A DNA stretch of 64,000 nucleotides from Bacteroidota bacterium (GTDB lineage Bacteria; Bacteroidota; Bacteroidia; UBA4408): contig CAUJCU010000024.1 in NCBI GenBank assembly GCA_963169745.1, positions 16,842-80,841 of the forward strand, in the 5' to 3' direction. Positions 16,822-26,700 of this stretch are shown here, piece by piece. The translations under genes were made by a program, and so were the position numbers. Every line of letters begins with the position of its first letter. Position 1 is the first letter of the stretch. Under the pieces are notes generated by a model, which had not been told where the DNA came from, made no database searches, and worked only from the letters and a program-made list of their open reading frames with translations.

Positions 16822-19800
16822 CTACATAGGATATGATTCTCCTAACTTTTTAAACTTCTCTTCCAGTTCTTTGGCAAGGGTTTCTTGTTTGTACATCCGG
16901 GCTACCTGTCCTAAGCGTTGCATCACAGCCATAGCTTGTTGCCTTTCGGTGTCAATACTCTCGGCCATTTTACCTTTAAATCGGAAATAGTACTTCAAAT
17001 CATCTTCGTATATTTTTGCAAGTTCTTTGAGTAATGCAGTTCCTTCGTTGGTCATATCCAATTTAAAATATGCTTCAGCAACAGGGAGTATAAAATAGTT
17101 ATACGGAATATTTTTTTGGGGCATTTCTTGCATACATTTCTCTAATGCCTTCTTCGCCTGATCTTTCTTCCCTTCTGCAATTAAGGCTTCGGCCAAACGA
17201 GCAAAATTGTTTCGCAAGTTCATTGTCATTCTTAGATTATTTTCATCCATATAAATTCCATCATTACTCATTCCGCCCCATTTAAACTTAGTCATCATAT
17301 TCTGAAACATGATTTCTGTATTTGCTTTTCCGGTTTGCCCATCCGTGTTTATCATACGCATAGGAACAAAACGATAAGCAAGACCTTCTAATTGGAAGTA
17401 TGGCTCTAAATTCATATAGGCATCATCTCCTACGGTAACAGCAAAGTATATGGGTCTTTTCCATTTATTTGTTGAAATGATATCCATAATCATCAATTCG
17501 TTTTTCATTACGTATTGCTTCGTAATGTTCCAAGGTATAGCTTTTAATATTTGACTTTCCATTCCTTTGGGAACAGTCCCATTATTAACTACAGTAGCAC
17601 TATCAACCGGGATAAGAACTTTTCCAGTGGGTAAATAACTGAGTTCTGATCCACTTTGAGTTTGAATTTTGGCTTGGGGATCTTCGCTCCCAACAAATTC
17701 CATAAGCTGGTGAATACTGTAATATTTAGTACTGTCTTTGATAATATTGGGGTTGAAGTAAACCGGAACATAATCTCTTGTTCCTTGACGGTATTGAGCT
17801 TCTGTGAGTGTAAGTGGAACCGGGTCTGAATCATAGGCTTTCCTTCTGAGTTGTTCTATATACCAATCGGTATTAGACAGACTTAGGTTAACTACTCTGA
17901 TATCTGTTCTTATTCCTTCAACCTCCTGAGCATACCATAAAGGGAATGTATCATTGTCGCCATTGGTAAACAAAATAGCATTGGGAGCACAAGAATTCAG
18001 ATAATTGGCGGCAAAGTCACGTGCCGTATAGCGATTACTTCGGTCATGGTCATCCCACCCATCTTTAGCCATGATTACCGGAGCGGCTAATAAACCTGTA
18101 ATAGTTGCTAAAACAGTGGCAGTTTGAGCCGGAATTTTTTTGGAAAAGAAATCATAAAGAGCATAAACACCTAATCCAATCCATATAGCAAAGGCATAGA
18201 ATGAGCCCACATAAGCATAATCTCGTTCACGAGGTTGATAGGGTGTATTATTTAGATAAACCACAATGGCAATACCCGTGAGGAGAAACAATAGAAAAAC
18301 GATGAACCCATTAAGCTTATCACGTTTAAAATGGTAAAACAAGCCCATCAATCCTAAAATTAAGGGTAATAAATAAAAACGATTGTAGCCCTTATTTGAA
18401 GTCATACTAGATGGCAGGTTTTCTTGAGGGCCTAAGCGTATAGCGTCTAGAGGTGCTACTCCACTTATCCAATTTCCTTTTAGAACTCCACCATGACCTT
18501 GTATGTCATTTTGCCGTCCGGCAAAGTTCCACATAAAATAACGGGCATACATGTGTCCAAGCTGATATCTGAAAAAGAATTTCAAATTTTCACCAAATGT
18601 TGGTTTCATTATTGTTTTAGATTCACCATTCTGATCAGTATATGTAACCGGTGTACCTTGTCCATCGGTCCAATTTCTATATCCAGTAATATGGTTTCGT
18701 TGATCGCTATACATACGAGGGAAAATAGTAGAAAAACGGCTGTCATAATTTGGAATACTATTCTTTTTATCTTGGGTTATAACATATTTTCCTTTTGCAG
18801 CATCTTTGGTATAAACTGGTTTTCCATCGCTGTAAGGTTGTGCAGCATCTAAAGGGGCATTGTAATATTGCCCATATAAAATAGGCCAATCACCATATTG
18901 CTCGCGTGTTAAATAAGCTAACATATTAATTGCATTTTCTGGATTATTTTCATCCATAGGGGGGTTAGCTTGTGAGCGGATAATTAAAGTAAAGAATGAG
19001 GAATACCCAATCAGCACCATAACAATAGCAAGGATACCGGTATTTAGTTCAGGCTTGTTTTTCTTATGTGTGTACCATAGCCCCCATATAGAGGCTGCAA
19101 TTAACAGAGCAAAGTAAAACAGTGTCCCCGAATTAAAAGGTAAACCTAAACTATTTACAAAAAACAATTCAAATTTTGCTGCCCAGCTTACAATTCCCGG
19201 AATAATACCGGCCTGTACAATACCTAAAGTGGCAACAGCAATGAAGAATGCCAATACGAACCCTTTACGGGTAACATTATATCGTTTAAAATAATATACA
19301 AAAACAATTGCAGGAATTGCTAATAAATTTAATAAGTGCACACCAATAGAAAGGCCTATGAGAAAGGCAATAAGAATAATCCAACGTAAGCTATGAGGTT
19401 CATCGGCAACTTCTTCCCATTTTAAGATAGCCCAAAAAACAATGGCCGTGAAGAACGATGACATGGCATAAACCTCACCTTCTACTGCCGAAAACCAAAA
19501 TGAATCAGAAAAAGTATAAGCTAATCCTCCTACTAACCCGCAGCTCATAATCAGCATTATTTTTTGGTTGTTAAGTTCACCACTTTGTAGGGTAATTTTT
19601 TTAGCAAATGCCGTAATAGTCCAAAATAGAAATAAAATAGTAAGTGCGCTGCATATAGCATTCATCGAATTAATCATTCGTGCGGCACCATGGTGGTCAG
19701 AAAATAAAGTAAAAAATCTTCCAATAAGGTTAAATAACGGGGCTCCGGGTGGATGTCCAACTTCTAATTTATAAGCCGTTGAAATATATTCTCCACAATC

Positions 19801-19899
19801 CCAAAAACTGGCAGTAGGCTCAATGGTTGATAAATAAACAAAGGATGCAATAAGAAAAACACTCCAACCTGCAATAGTGTTAATTTTTTTATAGGTCAT
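16822..19899 (-). CDS. DUF2723-family multispanning membrane protein (GT-C-like) with C-terminal repeat region
   Basis: 1025 residues. The N-terminal half (~1-600) has about a dozen membrane spans and the DUF2723 hallmark: TASFWDCGEYISTAYKLEVG then HPPGAPLF, resembling the acidic first-loop motif of GT-C glycosyltransferases. A large periplasmic part follows (NGDNDTFPLWYAQEVEGIRTD). The final ~170 residues look like TPR helices (DQAKKALEKCMQEMP, YFILPVAEAYFKLDM). The family is characteristic of Bacteroidota and has been linked to protein O-glycosylation; here that is inferred, not shown. It appears monocistronic, with HU diverging in position but on the same strand 290 bp downstream. That 290-bp gap holds only the HU promoter. 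Confidence 0.88.
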   Translation of the reverse strand: MTYKKINTIAGWSVFLIASFVYLSTIEPTASFWDCGEYISTAYKLEVGHPPGAPLFNLIGRFFTLFSDHHGAARMINSMNAICSALTILFLFWTITAFAKKITLQSGELNNQKIMLIMSCGLVGGLAYTFSDSFWFSAVEGEVYAMSSFFTAIVFWAILKWEEVADEPHSLRWIILIAFLIGLSIGVHLLNLLAIPAIVFVYYFKRYNVTRKGFVLAFFIAVATLGIVQAGIIPGIVSWAAKFELFFVNSLGLPFNSGTLFYFALLIAASIWGLWYTHKKNKPELNTGILAIVMVLIGYSSFFTLIIRSQANPPMDENNPENAINMLAYLTREQYGDWPILYGQYYNAPLDAAQPYSDGKPVYTKDAAKGKYVITQDKKNSIPNYDSRFSTIFPRMYSDQRNHITGYRNWTDGQGTPVTYTDQNGESKTIMKPTFGENLKFFFRYQLGHMYARYFMWNFAGRQNDIQGHGGVLKGNWISGVAPLDAIRLGPQENLPSSMTSNKGYNRFYLLPLILGLMGLFYHFKRDKLNGFIVFLLFLLTGIAIVVYLNNTPYQPRERDYAYVGSFYAFAIWIGLGVYALYDFFSKKIPAQTATVLATITGLLAAPVIMAKDGWDDHDRSNRYTARDFAANYLNSCAPNAILFTNGDNDTFPLWYAQEVEGIRTDIRVVNLSLSNTDWYIEQLRRKAYDSDPVPLTLTEAQYRQGTRDYVPVYFNPNIIKDSTKYYSIHQLMEFVGSEDPQAKIQTQSGSELSYLPTGKVLIPVDSATVVNNGTVPKGMESQILKAIPWNITKQYVMKNELMIMDIISTNKWKRPIYFAVTVGDDAYMNLEPYFQLEGLAYRFVPMRMINTDGQTGKANTEIMFQNMMTKFKWGGMSNDGIYMDENNLRMTMNLRNNFARLAEALIAEGKKDQAKKALEKCMQEMPQKNIPYNYFILPVAEAYFKLDMTNEGTALLKELAKIYEDDLKYYFRFKGKMAESIDTERQQAMAVMQRLGQVARMYKQETLAKELEEKFKKLGESYPM

Positions 19900-20233
19900 T
19901 TTTTTTGATTATGTCGCTAAATACTAAAATTACTTGTCTTTAATTTAATTAAGGACTGTTTAAGAGGCTGCGAAAATAAAAAAATAATTAGGTTAAAATA
20001 AAAAAAGCCAACATAAAGCGATGCGCAATTTTTTTTAACAAAATAAATTATATCCAACATAAAATTGCAATATATTGAAAAACAGATATTTGTTTGCAGT
20101 AAAAGCAAACAGAGTTCTACGGTATAACGCTAAAAAAGTTACTGAATATAAAAAAATATTTGTTAAAAGTAATTTTGTCTCTAAATTGCGCTATCAAATT
20201 TTAGTTTTCGAAACCTATAAATTACAATTAACT
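19900..20233 (+). other. 334-bp AT-rich intergenic region
   Basis: Divergent spacer between the DUF2723 gene and the coiled-coil gene. An inverted repeat TGTTTGC-N7-GCAAACA lies at 20091-20111, and a perfect -7 element TAATTTTG at 20170-20177 without a clear TTG partner 17-23 bp upstream. The reading frame that continues upstream of 20234 has no signal-peptide logic and I regard it as untranslated. No RNA gene seen. Confidence 0.5.
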
Positions 20234-20761
20234 ATGCTACACAAACCAATCAAAATTAAGAGTTTTACCGTGCTTACCATGGTAATATCATTTTGGCTTT
20301 ATGGACTTAGTTCTTTTGCACAAAGCAACAGACAAGCCCCTACAGAGCCTGTAAAAAAGCAAGAACAGGCTGCAAAGCCTAAAGTATCATTAAGCAATCA
20401 TGACACACAGTTGAATAAACAAAACGAAGCTGCAGTGAAAAGAGCTGAAATGGAACAAAAAAGGAAAGAAAAGGAGGCTATAGAGGCTAAACAGGCTAAC
20501 TTAAAGGAGGCCTCCAAGTTAGAATCTAAACAAGCTCAACAAAAATTAAGTTTGTCTAATCAAGCTTCTTCTTCTGCAACATCTAAAGCAAATTCAAATA
20601 TCAATGATGCTAATAAAGCAGATATCCAAAAGGAATGGGCACTTAAAAAAGCAAAAGCTGAAGCTGCTTTAAAAGCAAAAGGTCTTCCTCAGGATGACAT
20701 TGACAAACACATTGCTCTTATGGAAAAAGAATTTAATATTACTAACAATTCAAATAAATAG
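20234..20761 (+). CDS. exported helical/coiled-coil protein
   Basis: 175 residues from ATG 20234, chosen because it opens a good signal peptide (MLHKPIKIKSFTVLTMVISF, ending SFAQ); a longer in-frame start at 20075 would bury that signal after 53 residues. The mature part is rich in Lys, Glu, Ala and Gln with heptad-like stretches (~60-105, AEMEQKRKEKEAIEAK and onward; ~140-170, KKAKAEAALKAKG), so it is probably a long helix or coiled coil in the periplasm or at the surface. The stop is 2 bp before the giant modular gene, so the two are co-transcribed and may act together. I do not recognise a family. Confidence 0.75.
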   Translation: MLHKPIKIKSFTVLTMVISFWLYGLSSFAQSNRQAPTEPVKKQEQAAKPKVSLSNHDTQLNKQNEAAVKRAEMEQKRKEKEAIEAKQANLKEASKLESKQAQQKLSLSNQASSSATSKANSNINDANKADIQKEWALKKAKAEAALKAKGLPQDDIDKHIALMEKEFNITNNSNK

Positions 20762-20763
20762 CT

Positions 20764-23700
20764 ATGATAAACTGGTACCAAATACGTACAAAACTTAGTG
20801 TTTTAACCGTACTTTTTGTTTTGATTTGCAGCACCTTATGGGCACAAGTCTATCAGGTGGGCACAGGAACATTAGTCAACACAACAACAAGCTACCCTGC
20901 CCCTTATGGGAACTTTTACTATGGAGCTAAACATCAGTTTTTAGTTACTGCTGCAGAATTAAGTGCTGCCGGTGCTACCAATGGTGATATTAACTCCATT
21001 GGATTTGATGTAGTTACAGCAAATGGAGCTCCTTTAACCAATTTTGAAATAAAAATTGGAACCACAGCACTTACAGACTTAACAGCATTTGAGAGTGGCT
21101 TAACTTCTGTATATCTAGCCCCTACTTATACTGAAATAACAGGTGTAAATACCCATAACCTGTTAACCCCTTTTAATTGGGACGGAGTAAGTAATCTAAT
21201 TATTGAAACTTGTTTCAACAATACCAGTTGGGGTAATAACGCTGTAGTGAGTCAAAGCCAAACAACCTTTAATTCATCTATTTATTACCGTGCTGATAAT
21301 GCAACCGTATGCACCAGCCCTGGAACTCCAACTGCAATAATGCAGCGTCCAAATATGTATTTTGGCATAAGCGGAGGTTTCCCATGTATTGATCCTCCAA
21401 CTGCAGGAGTTACCATTGCAAATATTAATCCTATTTGTCCAAGCCAAAATTTAGTGCTTACCCTACAAGGGCAATCAACCGGTTCCGGACAAACCTATCA
21501 GTGGCAAACCTCTACTGATGGTGTTGCTTGGTCTCCAATCATTGGCGCTACCAGCTCTTCTTATGTTACTCTTCAAACAGCAACAACTTATTACAGATGT
21601 GTAGTAACATGTGGTTTATCTAGCGTTCCTTCTGACTATGTGATGGTGGTAAGCAATCCTCCAACACAGTGCTATTGTATTCCAACGGTAACTTATTGTG
21701 ATGAATATATTTCGGATGTGATGTTTCTAAACACTACTAACCCAACAGGTTGTACTCCGGGTGGTTATAACGATTATACCTCAATTACCTATCCGCTATC
21801 AATAAGCACACCTTACCCAATTACTGTGTTTAATATAGATGGATGGTCTAGTGACCAGTGTGGTATATGGATAGATTGGAATCAGGATGGAGATTTTGAT
21901 GATGCTGATGAAACAATTACAATTGCAAGCGGTAGCCCTGGAGTAGGCCCCTATAACGCAATTATTACTCCGCCTGCAGGCGCTGTATTAGGTGTAACCC
22001 GTATGAGAATACGAATTGTTTGGGCTGCTGCACCACTACCATGCGGCACTTCTTCTTATGGTGAGGTTGAAGATTATTCAATCAATGTATTACCTCCACC
22101 ATCTTGCCCTTTTGCATCGGGTATTACATTTAATAATATAACATCAAATTCTGCTGATATTGATTGGGCAGATGGAGTTACAGCAGTAGGCTATGAAGTT
22201 CGCTGGAAAGCAGTTGCCGATCCAATTTCTGTTCCAACATGGGCTACACCAACTGCAACAGCAGTATCTAACTTTAGCTTTACAGGATTATTACCTAATA
22301 CACAATATGAAGCACAGGTTAATGTTGATTGTGGAGGTGGTGACTTAAGTGGTTTTACATACAGTTATACTTTTGGAACATCATGTGCATTAACAGATTG
22401 TCCGGTTGGTGCTGTAGCCGAAAGTGAAGCTTGTGGGGATGACCTGAATGGCGGTTGTAACATGACCGTACCTGCTTATGAGCCAATAGCTTGTGGGCAA
22501 ACTGTTTGCGGAACAGCTTGGTCATCTGCATCAACAAGAGATACAGATTGGTATGAGTTCACTTTAACCCAACCTAGTACCGTAACATGGACAGTAGATG
22601 CAGATTTCCCAGCCAACATTGGGTATGTAGATGCCTCTGCTGGTTGTGGTGCTCCACAATTCTTTAATTTGTCTTCAAATGTGGGAGATTGTTCAGGAAC
22701 TACATCAGTTCAAAATTTACCAGCTGGTACATGGTGGCTGTTTGTTAGCCCTACTAACTTTGATGATGCTTATGGATGTACTTCTGGAAAAAATAGATAT
22801 GTGGGAACATTAACATGTGTGCCACTAACTGTAATAGCTAATGACGAGTGCACTAACGCAATTTCTCTTATTCAAGATGTAGCTTGCAATTATACCAATG
22901 CCACCGTTGACGATGCAACACAATCTCTATCAGGCTGTGCAGCAGGAAGTACTGCTAACGATGATGTATGGTTCTCATTTGTAGCCATTAATACAACAGC
23001 CTTAGTAAAAGTTGCCGGTTCTGTTGGTTTTGATGCAGTTATTCAAGTGTTTGATGCTTGCCCTGGAAACAGTTTGGTATGTGCCAATGGTTCCGGCTTA
23101 GGAGCAATAGAAACAGCACTTGTAACAGGATTAACTGTGGGTAATACTTATTACGTGCGTGTTTATGATTATGGTATGGGCATGCCTGCTACTACTACCT
23201 TTGATATTTGTGTAACAGACCCAGGTAACATTATTATTATGAATAATAACAATGATGAAACAACATGTAGTGCTCAATTTTATGATTCAGGAGGCGCTGG
23301 TGCTAATTATGGACTAAATGATAATTATACAAAAACAATTTATCCGGATGCTCCAAATAGTTCAGTTCAGGTAGTGTTTAATTCTTTCCAAACAGAAAGT
23401 GGCTATGATGGATTGACAATCTATAACGGACCAAACACAACTTATCCAATGATATCATCAGGCTTAGCTGCCGGATGGATTGTTGCAAATTGCCCTGCCG
23501 GATCTTATTATGGAACAACAAGCCCTGGAACAGTAACATCTTCTGATCCATCAGGAGCCTTAACTTTTGTTTTCCGTTCAGATGCTTCTGTGGCCAACCC
23601 TGGTTGGGATGCTACTGTTGGTTGTATCTCTTCCTTATTAGCCCCGAACTGCGCCACAAACATTCAGCCTGTTGATTTAAGTACCAATGTTAACCCTAAT

Positions 23701-26700
23701 CCAGTATTAAGCTGGAGTGCTGGTGCTGGAACTCCTCCAACAGGATATGATGTGTATTTTGGAACAACTCCAAACCCTCCACTAGTAAGTGCAAATCAAC
23801 CGGCTACTACTTACAGTCCAGGAATGTTATCATTTGGAACTACGTATTATTGGAGTGTGATACCTGTAAATGCTAATGGAGCTGCTACGGGTTGTACAGA
23901 GCAAAGTTTTACAACTGGAACTGCCGTTGTATTTTGCATCCCATCTTCTACTTTTTGTGATGAGTATATTATGAATGTAACTGTGGGTACTATCAATAAT
24001 GCAAGTGCTTGTACAGCTGGTGGATATATGGATTATTCGGCAATTTCAACCGATGTTTATCAAGGATTATCATACCCAATTACAATTGAAAATGGGAATG
24101 GTTATTTAAGTGATCAGTGTGGTATTTGGGTTGATTGGAATCAAGATGGTGACTTCCTTGATGCCAATGAAGTAACTCCGGTTACCGGAACTCCGGGAGT
24201 TGGGCCATACACTGCTAATATTGATGTACCTGTAACTGCTAATTTAGGTCAATCCAGAATCAGAATTAGAATTATGTACACCGGAGTATTAGATCCATGT
24301 GGAAATACTACTTATGGAGAGGCAGAAGACTATACTCTAAATGTATTACCAGAGCCATATTGTGTTTATCCAAGCGCTTTGACAGTAACCAATTTAACAC
24401 CAACAGATGCTCAATTAAATTGGGGCAGTGTTGTTGATGCTGTAAATTATTTGGTTCGTTATAAAGAAGTTGCTGACCCGGGAACAGCTTTAACTTGGAC
24501 TACTCCAACAGTTGTAGCAGCCCCAACCACTATGTTGGCAATAAATGGATTAAACCCGAACACAGTATATGAATTCCAGGTACAAACTGATTGTGGCACT
24601 ACTCCTTTTGGGTTTAGTCCTTCTCATCAGTTTACCACCCCATGCTCTAACACAGTATGCCCTCCGGGAGCAATACAAGAAGGCGAGCTTTGTGGTGATG
24701 ATATAAATGGAGGTTGTAATATGGGAGTTCCAGCATACACGCCAATTTCATGTGGTGATGTAATTTGCGGAACTTCATGGGCTGAAAATGGAACAAGAGA
24801 TACTGACTGGTTCGAATTTACATTAACCCAGCCAAGTACCGTAACATGGACAGTTAACGCTGATTTCCCAATGGTAATTGGTTTTGTGGATGCATCTCAA
24901 GGATGTGCTAACCCTCAGTTCTTTAATTTAAGTACAACCGAGAGCTTATGTGGTGATACATTCTCTATAGATAACTTAGCACCAGGTACATGGTGGACAT
25001 TTATTGCCCCTAATGATTTCGATTTTTATCCATGCGGTACTCAGAACAACTATGTAGCCTCTTTAAATTGTGTACCTTTAGTAGTAGCTGCTAATGATGA
25101 ATGTACAAATGCTATTCCGGTGGTTTGGAATACAACTTGTGATCCAACGCAAGGCTCAGTAGCTGATGCTACACAATCTTTAGTTGGATGCTCTGGAGTA
25201 GCTAATGACGATGTATGGTTCTCATTTGTTGCAACCAATACAACAGGTATCGTTGAAGTTACAGGGTCTGCTTCTTTTGACCCGGTAATTGAATTGTTTG
25301 ATGCTTGTTTTGGTAACTCTTTAGGATGTTTTGATGCAGGATTCGGTATAGGTACTGTAGAAACAGGAATTATGACTGGCTTAACAGTTGGAAACACCTA
25401 TTATGTACGTGTTTATGATGCAGGTTTAGGTATTCCGGCAACTACAGATTTCTCATTGTGTATATTTGATTTACCTCCTCCACCTGTTAATGATAACTGT
25501 TCTGGTGCTATTGCTGTTGGATGTAATACGCCAATAAGTGGTTCTACAATATGGGCTACAGCCGAAAGTGGTGTTGCAACTTGTGGTACCCCAATTTCAG
25601 CTCCTGGTGTTTGGTACACCGTTCAAGGAAACGGAGGTACGATTATTGCCAGTTTATGTACAGGTACAAGTTATGATTCGCGTATTAATGTATTCTCAGG
25701 TGATTGCTCTGCTTTGGTTTGTGTTGGTGGTAACGATGATTTTTGTGGATTACAATCTCAAACCCAGTGGACCAGTGTAGCTGGAACAACGTATTACATT
25801 TTAGTACAGGGTTATGCTAATGCTGTTGGTAACTTTACGTTAACTGTAACCACAACTACACCTACTGCTCCAGTCATTACTGCCGCAGGCCCTACTACTT
25901 TCTGTACAGGAAACACTGTTGAATTAACTAGTGATGTTGCAACAGGTATAGTTTGGAGTAACAATGAAACAACTCAAACAATTATTGTTGGAGATTCTGG
26001 TGATTACTCTACTACCATTACTGATGGTAACGGATGCTCTGCAACCAGTAACATTATTACTGTTACTACTTCTGCTCCTCCAACTCCGGTTATTACCTCA
26101 AGCGGTTCTTCAGTTTGTGAAGGAGATACAGTAACTCTATCTGTAAACTGGAACGCAGATCTAAGTTGGTCTCCAACATTTGAATCAAGTCCAACAGTTC
26201 AGGTAAGCGCAGTTGGTACTTATGATTATGCTGTAACCATTACAGATGCCAATGGTTGTTCATCTACATCTGCTATTGAGCAGGTTTCTATTAACCCAAC
26301 TCCTGTTGCTCAAATTACAGCGAATGGTCCAACCACAATTTGTGGTACCGGATCTTCAGTTGATTTAACAGCATCTGGAGGAGATAGCTATTTGTGGAAT
26401 GATACAATTCCTACTACAACTGCAACTTTAACGGCAAGCACAGCAGGCGATTATTTTGCTATTGTTACTTCAGCAGCAGGTTGTACCGCAGTTACACCTA
26501 TAATTACTGTTGGATTCTTCCCGGCACCAACTGTTCCAACTATAACTGCCGGTGGTGCAACAACTTTCTGCGATGGTGGAAGTGTGACTTTAACATCATC
26601 CGTAGCCAATGCTTACAACTGGGGTGGTGGAAATACAAGCCAGGACTTTGTAGCTAGCGTTTCGGGTACTTACACAGTAACTACTACCGATACGAATGGT

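Noticed and set aside
20075..20233. Longer in-frame start for the coiled-coil gene
   Set aside because: It would put 53 basic residues before a textbook signal peptide; the ATG at 20234 gives the signal at the N-terminus.
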